Shown here: piece after piece, positions 8,581 to 18,395 of the stretch
Layout of the letters: each line of letters begins with the position of its first letter
Position numbering within the stretch: position 1 is the first letter of the stretch
NCBI RefSeq assembly: GCF_000156335.1
Contig: NZ_DS999213.1
Coordinates: 2,088,214 to 2,152,213, forward strand
Length of the DNA: 64,000 bases
Source: Roseobacter sp. GAI101
GTDB lineage: Bacteria > Pseudomonadota > Alphaproteobacteria > Rhodobacterales > Rhodobacteraceae
Reading direction: 5' to 3'
Position numbers and translations under genes: made by a program
The notes under the pieces: generated by a model
Told to the model about the DNA's origin: nothing
Databases searched by the model: none
Seen by the model: only the letters and a program-made list of their open reading frames with translations

Positions 8581-9747
8581 ATGGCAGCGCTCCGTCAAAT
8601 TGGTCTTTTGATCATAGTTCTCGTTGCGGGGCTTTATATTTGGATCACCTATGTTCCTGCAGCACAACCGTTTCTGGATCGCATAGGCTTGCTTGATCTG
8701 CTCGGGATCGAGGCATCTCAAACCGCAGCCTCGGAAGAAGGCGGGCGGCGCGGCGGGGGTGCTGCGCGTGTCATTGCGGTTTCTGTCGGCGAAAAATCGG
8801 TTACCGACCGGATCAATGCGATCGGCGACGGGCGCGCGCGGCGGTCTGTGACTGTGCGCTCCAGTGCCGTGGGGGTGATAACGGATCTTTACCTGACTGC
8901 GGGCGGATACGTGCAAAGCGGTGACATCATCATCAAGCTTCAGGACGAGGAAGAGCAAATTGCGCTGGAGCAGGCAAAAATTCAGCTCGACGATGCGCGC
9001 GCAGAGGCGGATCGCATCAAACGACTGGAAGCAACCGGCGCTACCACCGAAGTCCGCAAGCGAGAAGCCGAACTGGCGCAGCGCAGCGCGGAGCTTGCCG
9101 TGCGTCAGGCCGAATTTGACTTGTCCCAACGACAGGTCGCGGCACCGATTTCCGGTTGGGTCGGGATCATTGATCTTGAGGAAGGTGACCGCGTCAATGC
9201 GCAGGATGTTCTGGTGACGATCACCGATCGATCCGAAATCCTGATCGACTTTCGGGTCCCTGAACGGGTCGTGAACAAGATCGAAATCGGTCAAAGCTTT
9301 GCGCTGACGCCCCTGGGCCTGCGCGATACAACACTGACGGGCGAGGTTAGCGCGATAGATTCCGTGGTCGACAGAGCCAGCAGAACCCTGCTGGTGCAGG
9401 GCCGAGTTGCCAATGACGCAGATCTGCTGCGCGCAGGCATGGCCTTTTCGGTCAACCTGAGTTTTCCCGGTGAGACAATGTTGTCGATTGCCCCGTTGGC
9501 AGTGCAATGGTCAAGCGAGGGCCCTTTTGTCTGGGCCGTCCGGGACGGCAAGGTTTCGCAGGTCGCTGTTGCGATTGTGCAGCGCAACAGCGACGAGGTC
9601 CTCGTGACTTCCGAAGGCCTCAAGAAGGATGACATGGTCGTGACCGAGGGCGTTCAAACCCTGCGCGAGGGGGCCGAGGTCAACATTTCAAGCCAAGATG
9701 CCTCTGCCCTTCTGGGGCCGGAGAAGTCCCAAGGTGCCTCGCTATGA
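8581..9747 (+). CDS. RND efflux periplasmic adaptor (membrane fusion protein)
   Basis: A 388-residue HlyD/AcrA-type adaptor. Residues about 7-27 form an N-terminal membrane anchor. A split lipoyl domain follows (about residues 95-120 and 180-205), with a predicted coiled-coil hairpin rich in A, E, R and Q between (about 125-180), then beta-barrel and membrane-proximal domains. It links the inner-membrane pump to an outer-membrane channel. It overlaps the pump gene by four bases (ATGA), so the two are translationally coupled. No outer-membrane factor or regulator gene is adjacent, so those partners must lie elsewhere. Confidence 0.9.
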   Translation: MAALRQIGLLIIVLVAGLYIWITYVPAAQPFLDRIGLLDLLGIEASQTAASEEGGRRGGGAARVIAVSVGEKSVTDRINAIGDGRARRSVTVRSSAVGVITDLYLTAGGYVQSGDIIIKLQDEEEQIALEQAKIQLDDARAEADRIKRLEATGATTEVRKREAELAQRSAELAVRQAEFDLSQRQVAAPISGWVGIIDLEEGDRVNAQDVLVTITDRSEILIDFRVPERVVNKIEIGQSFALTPLGLRDTTLTGEVSAIDSVVDRASRTLLVQGRVANDADLLRAGMAFSVNLSFPGETMLSIAPLAVQWSSEGPFVWAVRDGKVSQVAVAIVQRNSDEVLVTSEGLKKDDMVVTEGVQTLREGAEVNISSQDASALLGPEKSQGASL

Positions 9748-12700
9748 GCACAGCAAATTCTAGCGGCACAGCGCTTTTTGTACGCCGCCCGATCCTTGCC
9801 TTTGTCTTGAATGCGCTGATCGTCTTGGCGGGTGTTGCCGCACTTTTTGGTGCCGAAATTCGTGAATTGCCAAACGTGGATCGGCCGGTTGTCACGATCA
9901 CCACCCCCTTCCCCGGCGCGTCACCCGAAGCGGTTGATCAGGAACTGACAGGCCGGATTGAAGGTGCCGTGGGCCGCGTATCCGGCGTGCGCAGCATATC
10001 GTCAAACTCGCGGTTCGGGCGCAGTCGGGTCACCGTCGAATTCAACGACAACGTCGATATCGATGTGGCCGCAACGGATGTGCGCGATGCCGTCGGGCGT
10101 ATCGTCAACGACCTGCCCGAAGACGCGGACCAGCCCCAGATCGTAAAGGCTGACGCGAATGCGCAACCGGTGATGCGCATCGCTGTCACCTCGGCGCGAC
10201 GGTCCCCCCAAGAGTTGACTGCCATCGTACAAGACCGCGTTGAAGATCGCCTGATCTCTGTCGATGGGGTTGCGGATTTGCAAATCTATGGTGACCGTGA
10301 ACCAATTTTCCGGGTGGATATCAATCAACTGGAACTGGCAAGCCGTGGGCTGACGCTGGGTGATATGCAGCGTGCCTTGTCCAGTGTGGCTTTCGATTCA
10401 CCCGCCGGTGATCTGGCCGGTGATCGCCAGTCTATCAATGTGCGTACAACGGCCAGCGTTGCCACCGTCGATGCGTTCGAGGCGCTTGAAATCATGCCTG
10501 ACGTCACCGTCGGCGATGTGGCACAGGTGACCCTGGGGCCGGCAACCGGCGAAACAGCGCTGCGGGCAAACGGTCAGTTGGGGTTGGGCATCGGGGTCAT
10601 TCGGCAGGCCACGTCGAATACGTTGGAGATTTCAACGAACGTGCGCGAAGTCGTGGCCGACCTTGGCCGCACGTTGCCCGATGACGTCACGATCGCGGTG
10701 ACGTCCGACGATGCTGTCTTTATTTCTGGTTCAATCGACGAGGTGATCAAGTCGCTTGGGTTTGCAATCGCGATTGTCGTCGCGGTGATCTTTTTGTTCT
10801 TGAGGGATGTGCGCGCGACGCTGATCCCTGCGCTGACGTTGCCCGTTGCCTTGGTCGGGACGCTTGCGGCGATCTATCTTGTGGGGTTTTCGATCAATAT
10901 CCTGACGCTGCTGGCCCTTGTGCTGGCGACCGGGATGGTTGTCGATGATGCGATCGTTGTGCTTGAGAATATCGTGCGCCAACGCGCCTTGGGTATGGGG
11001 CCCCGGGCCGCTGCGGTGAACGGTACGGCGCAGGTGTTCTTTGCCGTCATCACCACAACCGCGACGCTGGCCGCCGTCTTTGTGCCGCTCTCGTTTCTGC
11101 CCGGTCAGGCAGGCGGTCTGTTTCGCGAATTCGGCTTTACGCTGGCGATGGCGGTGCTTCTGTCGTCGGTTGTGGCGCTTAGTCTGTGCCCGGTATTGGC
11201 AAGCCGCTTGCTGACAAAAAAGCCAAAGGAAAACCCGCGTGGGCCGATGATCTGGCTCGGCAACCGCCTGCTGGGCGTCTACGAAAGCACGCTTAAGGGG
11301 GCACTCGCGATGCCTTTTGTGATCGTGCTTGTATCGGTCTTTGTCGCCGCCACAGCCATCATGATGACCAACGGCATCAGACAGGAATTGACCCCACCCG
11401 AAGACCGCGCCGTGGCCCTGCTGCGTGTTACGGCACCGCAGGGGGTATCGCTGGAATATACGCAAAGCAAAATGCGCGAGATCGAAGATGTGGTTGCCCC
11501 CCTGCAAGACAACGGAGAAATCACAAACGTCTTTTCGATAAGCGGCTTTGGCGCAAATAATCGCGGCTTTATGGTTTTCACCTTGGCCAAATGGCAGGAC
11601 CGCACCCGCGGTCAGCAGGAGATTGTTGCAGAGATTAACGGCAAGCTCAGACAGATCATCGGGGTGCGCGCCTTTGCCATTCAGCCTAATTCCCTTGGTA
11701 TTCGGGGTGCCGGCCGGGGGTTGGCGTTCGGGATCACCGGCAGCAGCTATGAACAACTTGCCGACGTCGCGGAAACGATGGTCGACCGGCTGCGCGCCAT
11801 ACCCGGGATGGGGCAGGTCCAGCTTGAATATGAACAGACCCAGCCCCAGTTGTTTGTCCAGATCGACCGCGCTTTGGCCGCGGACCTCGAGATTGATATC
11901 ACCGGTCTGGGTCAGGCTTTGCAGGCATTGCTGGACGGGCGCACCGTTGGCTCGGTATTCATTGATGACAAAAGCTTTGATGTGCAGATGCAATCAACCG
12001 CGAACCCGATCAATGATCCGGGCGACCTTGAGAATATTTTTGTGCAGTCGGGCACGGGGCAGATGGTGCCCATGTCCAGCTTTGTCACGCTTGAAGAACG
12101 GGCCGTTGCCCCTGAATTATCGCGCGAAGGCCAGAACCGGTCGGTCGAATTGACGGCAGGGCTGACACCCGATCTGTCGTTGGGCGATGCATTTGCGCAG
12201 GTATTGGACATAGGCGACGAGGTTCTGGCAGACGAAAACCGGATCGTCCCCTTGGCTGAAGCGGCCACCCTGGATCAAACAAACTCGGGGATCGTGATCA
12301 CTTTCGGCTTTGCGATCCTTGTGGTGTTTCTCGTGTTGGCGGCACAATTCGAAAGCTTCATTTCTGCTGTGATCGTGATGGCAACTGTCCCGTTGGGGTT
12401 GGCATGCGCTGTCTTTGCCTTGCTGTTGACGGGCCAAAGTTTGAATGTCTACAGCCAGATTGGGCTGGTTATCCTGATTGGGATCATGGCTAAAAATGGC
12501 ATCCTTATCGTCGAATTTGCCAACCAGCTGCGTGACAAAGGCCAGGATGTGCAAAGCGCGATCAAGGACGCCTGCATCATTCGTCTGCGCCCCGTCATGA
12601 TGACGATGACGTCCACCGTATTGGGCGGCGTGCCATTGGTGTTGTCCACCGGCGCAGGTGCCGAGGCGCGCGAAGCCTTGGGTTGGGTGATCGTGGGGGG

Positions 12701-12833
12701 GCTGGGACTGGCAACGCTCTTTACGCTGTATCTGACACCCGTGGCCTATGCCCTGCTGGCGCGTTTTTCGACCCCCAAGGCCCAAGAAGAAGCGCGCCTG
12801 CAAAAGGAATTGGAACAGGCGCAAGGGATCTGA
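9744..12833 (+). CDS. RND efflux pump, inner-membrane permease (AcrB/MexB-like)
   Basis: A 1029-residue HAE1-type RND transporter with the normal duplicated layout: one helix, a large periplasmic loop, six helices, then the same again. The proton-relay residues are present: the Asp pair in GMVVDDAIVV (about residues 400-409) and the Lys in GIMAKNGILIVEF (second half, about 915). It exports hydrophobic or amphiphilic compounds from the periplasm or inner membrane using proton flow. The substrate cannot be inferred. It is cotranscribed with the adaptor gene upstream. Confidence 0.93.
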   Translation: MSTANSSGTALFVRRPILAFVLNALIVLAGVAALFGAEIRELPNVDRPVVTITTPFPGASPEAVDQELTGRIEGAVGRVSGVRSISSNSRFGRSRVTVEFNDNVDIDVAATDVRDAVGRIVNDLPEDADQPQIVKADANAQPVMRIAVTSARRSPQELTAIVQDRVEDRLISVDGVADLQIYGDREPIFRVDINQLELASRGLTLGDMQRALSSVAFDSPAGDLAGDRQSINVRTTASVATVDAFEALEIMPDVTVGDVAQVTLGPATGETALRANGQLGLGIGVIRQATSNTLEISTNVREVVADLGRTLPDDVTIAVTSDDAVFISGSIDEVIKSLGFAIAIVVAVIFLFLRDVRATLIPALTLPVALVGTLAAIYLVGFSINILTLLALVLATGMVVDDAIVVLENIVRQRALGMGPRAAAVNGTAQVFFAVITTTATLAAVFVPLSFLPGQAGGLFREFGFTLAMAVLLSSVVALSLCPVLASRLLTKKPKENPRGPMIWLGNRLLGVYESTLKGALAMPFVIVLVSVFVAATAIMMTNGIRQELTPPEDRAVALLRVTAPQGVSLEYTQSKMREIEDVVAPLQDNGEITNVFSISGFGANNRGFMVFTLAKWQDRTRGQQEIVAEINGKLRQIIGVRAFAIQPNSLGIRGAGRGLAFGITGSSYEQLADVAETMVDRLRAIPGMGQVQLEYEQTQPQLFVQIDRALAADLEIDITGLGQALQALLDGRTVGSVFIDDKSFDVQMQSTANPINDPGDLENIFVQSGTGQMVPMSSFVTLEERAVAPELSREGQNRSVELTAGLTPDLSLGDAFAQVLDIGDEVLADENRIVPLAEAATLDQTNSGIVITFGFAILVVFLVLAAQFESFISAVIVMATVPLGLACAVFALLLTGQSLNVYSQIGLVILIGIMAKNGILIVEFANQLRDKGQDVQSAIKDACIIRLRPVMMTMTSTVLGGVPLVLSTGAGAEAREALGWVIVGGLGLATLFTLYLTPVAYALLARFSTPKAQEEARLQKELEQAQGI

Positions 12834-13205
12834 CGGATTGGCCGCAGACCTATTCTGCCAATAGCAATATGCGACCTTCAGGCATGTCCGAGGAATGGAA
12901 AAACGACATGCGCGATGTAGTTTTGATCAGGAATAGGAGAGCTTGATCTAAGTGGTATTATTTTCATAAATCGTAATGAGTTGCCGTAGAGAGACCGGTG
13001 TTTTCGCGAGGCCCATGACCGGACCAGATGCTGGGTTATCTGATAATCAAACGATCCCGATCAAGATATGTGCGGCCGCTTAAAAGGCTGGCGACGGGTC
13101 GGCACCCCATATGGCAAATGCCCAAAGATATGTCTGCAATTGCCCTCTCAGCCACCATCTTGTTTTGCTTTTAACTCAATGAGTTATCGAGCCCAGACCA
13201 CCGGA
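12834..13205. other. Intergenic region between convergent RND and Nit1C operons
   Basis: About 370 bases between the ends of two convergent operons, with no credible gene. It contains a weak stem ATTGGC/GCCAAT shortly after the pump stop, and a perfect palindrome TAACTCA-a-TGAGTTA at 13172-13186, 20 bases past the end of the minus-strand flavoprotein gene. Neither is followed by a clear T-run. Confidence 0.4.
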
Positions 13206-14489
13206 TCATACAGCAGTCTTAATTCGCGCGCCCGCTGGTTTGTGTTGGTTCGCAATTGTCTTGGCGACATGGGCGGCATCCTCTGCCACGCCCAGAAAAC
13301 GGCCCGAGCCCCATGTATGCAGCCAGCCCAGCCCCAGAAAGAATATGCCATCCTCATCACAGACCCCGCGCGTATGTATCGGGCGACCGCGCGCGTCCAG
13401 ACAATCGACCAGAAGCCAGTTGTAGTTTGGGCGGAAACCGATGCACCACAGGATCGAGGTTATGCCTTCGGCAGCGGCGTCGATTTCGGTGATCTCGGCA
13501 TCCGGACGCCAGACTTTTTCGAAGGGCGGTTCAAGCGGCGCATCAATCCCTTCACGCGCGATGTAGTCGTCTATCATCTGGCGAATACCGACATAGCTTT
13601 TGTCGGCGGCATCAAGGTTCTTTTCCAGATCAGGCAGGAAGCGGATCGTCATTCCAGCCATATCCGCAACCGAACCATACATGCGCAGCCCCTCCACAGC
13701 AAAGCGGCGCAGGTCGATCTCGTGGCCGCCGTCGCGGCCCGACATATAATGATTGGTCTTTGCCTCGGTGGTTTTCGGGTCGGGCTGTTCCGCGATGGTG
13801 GTTTCGTAGTAGCCCAATTGATGCAGCCAATCCGTCGCGTCCCTGCCGCGATACCAGCGCGGACTGCGCGGTGCCGGGCCAACCGCCAGTCGCACGTCGC
13901 GGCCTGCGATGGTCAGATCTTCCATCATCTGCACTCCAGACTGGCCGGTGCCGACCACAAGGCACGTGCCGTCAGGAATGTCGGATGGGCGACGATAGGC
14001 CTTGGAGTGGAGTTGCGTGATTGCGGGGTCAAGCTGGCTGGCAAAGGGCGGCGTGATGGGGCGGTCATATCCCCCGGATGCCACAATGACGCTGTCAGCG
14101 GACCACAGCCCCTGATCGGTGTCCACCTCAAAGACGCCACGGTTTTTTTCCACCCGGGTCACGGTCACACCCTCGTGCAACGGGGCATCGAAACTGTCGC
14201 AGAAGCCATCAACGTACTCAATGATCTCTTCTTTGACCATGAAACCGGTAGGATCGTCCCCCCGATAGGGAAAGTCCGGCAACTTGCACTGCCAGTTGGG
14301 CGTCACAAGGCAGAAGCTGTCCCAGCGATCTTCTTTCCATGCGTGAAACCGCTCATATCTCTCCAGAACGACGTGATCGACACCTGCCTGGCAAAGGTAA
14401 TAGGATGCGGACATTCCCGCTTGGCCAGCACCGACAATGACTGTTGTGACATGGGTTCGAGTTTGGGACTTCAGCGGATTGACAGGCAT
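13206..14489 (-). CDS. Nit1C cluster flavin-dependent oxidoreductase (MSMEG_0569 family)
   Basis: This 427-residue protein has two Rossmann dinucleotide motifs, GAGQAG at residues 20-25 (FAD) and GTGQSG at 180-185 (NADPH), the layout of class B flavin monooxygenases. It is the last gene of a seven-gene minus-strand operon whose members match the conserved Nit1C set (MSMEG_0567 to 0572; Synechocystis sll0783 region). It probably oxidises an intermediate made by the radical SAM and nitrilase enzymes. The reaction is not established as far as I know. It overlaps the preceding small gene by 19 bases. Confidence 0.85.
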   Translation of the reverse strand: MPVNPLKSQTRTHVTTVIVGAGQAGMSASYYLCQAGVDHVVLERYERFHAWKEDRWDSFCLVTPNWQCKLPDFPYRGDDPTGFMVKEEIIEYVDGFCDSFDAPLHEGVTVTRVEKNRGVFEVDTDQGLWSADSVIVASGGYDRPITPPFASQLDPAITQLHSKAYRRPSDIPDGTCLVVGTGQSGVQMMEDLTIAGRDVRLAVGPAPRSPRWYRGRDATDWLHQLGYYETTIAEQPDPKTTEAKTNHYMSGRDGGHEIDLRRFAVEGLRMYGSVADMAGMTIRFLPDLEKNLDAADKSYVGIRQMIDDYIAREGIDAPLEPPFEKVWRPDAEITEIDAAAEGITSILWCIGFRPNYNWLLVDCLDARGRPIHTRGVCDEDGIFFLGLGWLHTWGSGRFLGVAEDAAHVAKTIANQHKPAGARIKTAV

Positions 14490-14749
14490 ATGACGGTCTC
14501 CTCAGGCTTGTATCGGGCAACGGCTGTGGCAAGTTTCGCCGCCTGCGCGTCGGCAGAGGTGCAGCGGAACCCAAACTTGGCCTCAACCCGCCGGGCGGCA
14601 AGGTCCAGGGCCATACGGCTTCGGGTGTGGAAGTCATCCACGCGGTATTTTTGACCCACCTTCAGGTGGTCGTGGATGACGGTTGAGGGGGAATAACACT
14701 CCTCCTCCGCCCCGTCGGGCCAACGAATTCGGAAAATTGTCTCAGGCAT
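14471..14749 (-). CDS. Nit1C small protein (MSMEG_0570 family)
   Basis: A 92-residue protein starting MPETIFRIRWPDG, with CYSPS near residue 20 and the DDFHTRSR segment. This pattern fits the MSMEG_0570 family, found only inside Nit1C clusters and linked to nitrogen starvation. The start at 14749 is preferred over an earlier Met because family members begin at this motif and it overlaps the upstream stop by 8 bases, as expected for coupled translation. No catalytic motif is visible; a partner or accessory role is likely. Confidence 0.8.
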   Translation of the reverse strand: MPETIFRIRWPDGAEEECYSPSTVIHDHLKVGQKYRVDDFHTRSRMALDLAARRVEAKFGFRCTSADAQAAKLATAVARYKPEETVICLSIR

Positions 14750-15716
14750 GGTCTGCCTCTTTGATCGGGGGAAGACCAAGATAGGGTGCGACGGCATGAT
14801 CCCATATCAGATGGTCCGCGGTGACGTCATTCAGGGTCAGGGCGCTGCCAGCGACAACAGTGCCAATAACCTCTGCCCCTATTTCCCGCCTATGGAACCG
14901 AGACAGAATAGCGGCGGCGTTTTCCGGCTTTGCGGTCAGCAGAAATCCGAAGCTGGGGAATGCGGTCATCCAGCGGGTCAGATCGCCGTCGGGGGGCGTG
15001 ATAACATTTGGATCAAGGGAAATGCCGACGCCGGAACATTCCGCCAGCATCAGCGCCGTCCCTGCGATGCCCCCCTGGCTGATGTCCTTGCCCGCAGTGA
15101 CAAGGCCGTCTTCGGCCAGCGCTGGCAGAATTTCCATGTCACCGCGCAGCCGCTCGTGGGGCGCGTTTAGAAAGGCCGGAAAGTTGCTGCTATCGCCGGC
15201 ATATGCCCCACGCAGGTCAGCGCATGCAATCAGCACGTCGTCTGGTTGCGCGCCAAAGCTGGTGATCAGCACCTTGGCGTGCCCCCAGATCGCGGCGGCA
15301 AGTTGAGGTTGCGCGGTGCGCAGGTTCGTATGCCCGCCAACGATGGGGATGCCATAGGCTTCCGACGCCTGCTTCATCCCTCGCAGAATTTCTTGCGCCG
15401 TCGTTGCATCTGGTGCCCAAAGGGCATTTGTCACGGCGGTGGGCCTGCCACCCATGGCCAGTATATCGCTCATGTTGACCATCACGGCACACCAGCCAGC
15501 GAACCATGGGGCGGAGGCGACGAAGTCGTTCATGAACCCTTCCGTCGCCATCAACTGCCAGCCGTCGCCGTCCGGGATCGCGGCTGCGTCGTCGCCGGGG
15601 CGGCCAGGACTATTCTGTGACAACCCAAGGGCCGCGCAAGCCACGTCGATGTCGCGCTTGCCGGTCACGTGCGGATGCGCGGCCAGATGCGCGGCAAGGG
15701 CAGCGACGTCTATCAT
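14742..15716 (-). CDS. Nit1C AIR synthase-related (PurM-like) protein (sll0787 family)
   Basis: This 324-residue protein has the two-domain PurM/AIR synthase fold: an N-terminal part with RPGDDAAAI (about residue 40) and MVNMSDILAMGGRPTAV (about 80-96), and a C-terminal part with KDISQGGIAGTALML. Proteins of this fold use ATP to phosphorylate amides or carboxylates. The start (15716) is set by the ATGA overlap with the upstream acetyltransferase stop and by homology. It is one of the seven Nit1C genes and probably activates a nitrogen-containing intermediate. Confidence 0.85.
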   Translation of the reverse strand: MIDVAALAAHLAAHPHVTGKRDIDVACAALGLSQNSPGRPGDDAAAIPDGDGWQLMATEGFMNDFVASAPWFAGWCAVMVNMSDILAMGGRPTAVTNALWAPDATTAQEILRGMKQASEAYGIPIVGGHTNLRTAQPQLAAAIWGHAKVLITSFGAQPDDVLIACADLRGAYAGDSSNFPAFLNAPHERLRGDMEILPALAEDGLVTAGKDISQGGIAGTALMLAECSGVGISLDPNVITPPDGDLTRWMTAFPSFGFLLTAKPENAAAILSRFHRREIGAEVIGTVVAGSALTLNDVTADHLIWDHAVAPYLGLPPIKEADHA

Positions 15717-16255
15717 GCGGCGCGCCGTGTCAACGCCAGCCATCCGCGCGCGGGATCGGTGACCGGGGGATAGGCATCCAGATTTGCCTGCATCTTCATA
15801 TGCGGGTGGCCGTGCAGGTCCTCCTGACCAAGTGGTTGCCAATTCAGTTTTTCAAAGAGGGCGACATTCTGCATCTGGATATGGGCGAGGAATGTAGTGC
15901 AACCACGCGCGTGTGCCGTGCCGACCGCGAGACGGATCAGTTCCGCCCCCAGTCGCCCGACGCGCCGATAATCAGGCGCGACGGCCAGACGCGACCCCCA
16001 CCAGACGCCGGGACTGTCCTTGTGAATGCGGACGGTGCCGACGACCTCGTCCGCTTCTGATGCCATCGTCGAGACGGCCACCAGCGGAAGGGCGGTGTGA
16101 TCAATTTGATCACGGTCATGATCCGCAAAGATTGCCTGTTCCGTAACGAAGGTGCGGTGACGCAAGGAGGCGGCACCGCCGATTTCCCAGTTTTCTGTCG
16201 CAAGGCGGATCAGGAATTCCGGCGTGACGAAGGCTGCGGGGCGTTCGATGATCAT
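15713..16255 (-). CDS. Nit1C GNAT N-acetyltransferase (MSMEG_0567/Sll0786 N-terminal family)
   Basis: A 180-residue GNAT-fold protein. The acetyl-CoA-binding region is around VVGTVRIH...RLAVAPDYRRVGRLGAELIR (about residues 70-110). Some relatives carry this domain fused to the AIR-synthase-like domain; here the two are separate genes overlapping by four bases. It also overlaps the radical SAM gene upstream by four bases. The acceptor is unknown. Confidence 0.82.
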   Translation of the reverse strand: MIIERPAAFVTPEFLIRLATENWEIGGAASLRHRTFVTEQAIFADHDRDQIDHTALPLVAVSTMASEADEVVGTVRIHKDSPGVWWGSRLAVAPDYRRVGRLGAELIRLAVGTAHARGCTTFLAHIQMQNVALFEKLNWQPLGQEDLHGHPHMKMQANLDAYPPVTDPARGWLALTRRAA

Positions 16256-17376
16256 GTCGCAGTCTCCCGCGCAGGCTTTCTGAACTTCTCAAAAGCTGAC
16301 AGGGCCGAACAGGCCCCGCAGCGTCCGCAACCAGCCTTGATGTCCTCAGCCCGCATCCCCCGATCCACGATCATCTGCGACAGCGGGCCAAGCACGCCGT
16401 GCATGAAGGCAGAGGTCGGCGCAGGGTGGCTTTCCAAGGGTGTGCCCGTAACGGGTACGAAGGGCACAACGAAAGGATAGACGCCGATCGCAGTCAGCCG
16501 TTCGCAGATCGACAGGATCGCCTCTTGCGTATCGCCAAGCCCGGCAAGGATGTAGGTCGAGACCTGTCCCCAACCGAAAACCTCTACCGCCGCGGCGAAG
16601 CTGTCGAAGTATTTCTCAAGCGAGACTTGCGCCTTGCCGGGCATGATCTGCTCGCGCAACGCGGGCGTGACGACCTCAAGATGCATGCCAAGACTGTCGA
16701 TACCTGCATCCTTCATGCGGCGGTGCCACATGTCATCCTCGGGGGGCTCGCATTGCGCCTGCAGCGGCAGATTGACGGCGGCGCGGATGGCTTCGGCGCT
16801 TTCGGTCAGAACTTTGGCACCCCGATCCTTGCCAGCAGGAGTACCGGTCGTCATGACCATGTGTTTAACCCCGTCCAGCAAAACGGCGGCCCGGGCAACT
16901 TCGGCCAGTTGCGCGGGCGTCTTGTGGGCGATGGTCCGGCCAGCGGCAAGGCTTTGGCCGATGGCGCAGAATTTGCAGGTCTTCTTGCGGCTCTCATAGC
17001 GGATGCATGTCTGAAGCACCGTCGTTGCCAGAACGTCCTTGGCGTGCAGCTGGGCGATGTGGCCGTAGGGGACACCGTCGGCGGTCGAAAGATCAAGGAA
17101 CTTGGCCCGCTGCGGGAATATTACGTCGGCAAAGAACGCGCCGTCCTTCATGACCCGTGCGTTGCCCGAAGCGTCCGGGGCTTCGACCAGATAGGGCGAC
17201 GCAAAGGCCGTCGCGGTGTGGACGGGTACCATCACGGTCATGCCACCTATTGTGACAGCCTTGTGGTCTGTCGGTCCGGCACCGCCACGACGGCTGTCGG
17301 CCCCGGCGCGGGGATCGACAAGGCGCATGCCTCGGGTCTGCAGGTCGTTGATCAGGTCGCCGGTTGTCGCTTGCAT
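16252..17376 (-). CDS. Nit1C radical SAM enzyme (MSMEG_0568 family)
   Basis: A 374-residue protein related to biotin-synthase-type radical SAM enzymes. The iron-sulfur cysteines appear as C124, C134 and C137 (C-x9-C-x2-C) rather than the usual C-x3-C-x2-C. A second cysteine group, CGRCGAC, lies near the C-terminus and could hold another cluster. The start at 17376 follows TTGGAGGATTGAT, one base after the nitrilase stop. It probably performs the key carbon- or nitrogen-centred radical step of the Nit1C pathway, whose chemistry I do not know. Confidence 0.85.
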   Translation of the reverse strand: MQATTGDLINDLQTRGMRLVDPRAGADSRRGGAGPTDHKAVTIGGMTVMVPVHTATAFASPYLVEAPDASGNARVMKDGAFFADVIFPQRAKFLDLSTADGVPYGHIAQLHAKDVLATTVLQTCIRYESRKKTCKFCAIGQSLAAGRTIAHKTPAQLAEVARAAVLLDGVKHMVMTTGTPAGKDRGAKVLTESAEAIRAAVNLPLQAQCEPPEDDMWHRRMKDAGIDSLGMHLEVVTPALREQIMPGKAQVSLEKYFDSFAAAVEVFGWGQVSTYILAGLGDTQEAILSICERLTAIGVYPFVVPFVPVTGTPLESHPAPTSAFMHGVLGPLSQMIVDRGMRAEDIKAGCGRCGACSALSAFEKFRKPARETAT

Positions 17377-17377
17377 A

Positions 17378-18343
17378 TCAATCCTCCAATGGGATCGGCT
17401 GGAATTGGGGTCCGGTCGCACTCACATGCCGTGTGGGCGTCAGATCGGTCTTGTGATGTAGGGAAAGAAGCTCGGGCCGGGCATAGTGGCCAACTGAATC
17501 CATCATCCGCTTGCGCTTGGTGACCAGCGCCATGTCGAGATCGCCGTATAGGATCCCTTCCCCACTGGTCAAAGGCGGCACGACATGACGCCCCTCAGGG
17601 GTGACGATGCAGGTCATGCAACCGTCACGCAGCGCCTTTTGCAGCGCGGGATCGGCCGTGATGCTTTCGATCTGGTCATCTGTCAGCCAACCCGTCGCAT
17701 TCACGACGAAACAGCCCGATTCCAACGCGTGGTGGCGCATCGTCACCTCGATCTGCTCTGCAAAAATCGGCCCGACAAGGCTGCCGGGGAATTGGGCAAC
17801 GTGGATTTCCTCATGTTGGGTCATCAGGGCATAGCGTGCCAGCGGGTTGTAATGCTCCCAGCAGGCCAGCGCGCCGATGCGCCCCACGCGGGTATCAACG
17901 ACCTGCAGGCCAGCACCGTCGCCTTGGCCCCAGACCATCCGCTCGTGGTAGGTTGGCGTAATCTTGCGCCGCTTCAGCAGCAGCGTGCCATTTGCATCAA
18001 AGATCAGTTGCGCATTGTAGAGCGATCCATGGTCGCGCTCATTCACCCCCAGCACGACGACCACACCATGATGGGCGCATCGTTCGGCCACCCGGCGCGT
18101 ATCGTCTGACGGGACCGTCACGGCCTGTTCATAAAGATTCAGATGCGGCTTGCCCTGCTGGCAAGGCGGCAAGACAAAAGAAAAATACGGATAGAACGGC
18201 ACCAACGTCTCTGGAAAGACAATCAGGTCCGCGCCGTTTCCGGCAGCCTCGTCTATCGCGTCAAGCACGCGGGCCATTGTCTTGTCGCGGCTTGTCAGAT
18301 CGGGTGCGATCTGGACTGCCGCTGCCTTGATGGTACGGGACAT
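17378..18343 (-). CDS. Nit1C nitrilase (Nit6803 family)
   Basis: A 321-residue carbon-nitrogen hydrolase with the catalytic triad Glu45 (FPET), Lys127 (RRKITPT) and Cys161 (ACWEHYNPL). It matches the Nit6803 branch of aliphatic nitrilases, which hydrolyse nitriles to acids and ammonia. Literature I recall links the whole cluster to growth on cyanide as nitrogen source in Pseudomonas fluorescens and to nitrogen starvation in Synechocystis. It lies one base upstream of the radical SAM gene and 52 bases downstream of the MSMEG_0572-type gene. Confidence 0.9.
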   Translation of the reverse strand: MSRTIKAAAVQIAPDLTSRDKTMARVLDAIDEAAGNGADLIVFPETLVPFYPYFSFVLPPCQQGKPHLNLYEQAVTVPSDDTRRVAERCAHHGVVVVLGVNERDHGSLYNAQLIFDANGTLLLKRRKITPTYHERMVWGQGDGAGLQVVDTRVGRIGALACWEHYNPLARYALMTQHEEIHVAQFPGSLVGPIFAEQIEVTMRHHALESGCFVVNATGWLTDDQIESITADPALQKALRDGCMTCIVTPEGRHVVPPLTSGEGILYGDLDMALVTKRKRMMDSVGHYARPELLSLHHKTDLTPTRHVSATGPQFQPIPLED

Positions 18344-18395
18344 TGTGTTTCTCCGAATGGATAAGCCGGGACGGCTGTCGCCCCGGCGCTGGCGC

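Noticed and set aside
10731..11993. A 420-codon open frame on the minus strand inside the RND pump gene
   Set aside because: It lies entirely antisense to a well-supported RND gene, has His/Gln/Arg-rich composition typical of GC-rich antisense frames, and no ribosome site.
1..12833. The NRPS, TRAP and RND genes as one biosynthesis-export cluster
   Set aside because: Separate promoters and a terminator lie between them, and nothing in the sequence links substrate or product.
13172..13186. Palindrome TAACTCA-a-TGAGTTA as terminator of the Nit1C operon
   Set aside because: No T-run follows in the direction of transcription, and the stem is AT-rich; its role is unclear.
13068..14654. A 528-codon plus-strand open frame over the Nit1C flavoprotein
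   Set aside because: It is the antisense shadow of the flavoprotein gene, which has two clear Rossmann motifs; the shadow frame has none.
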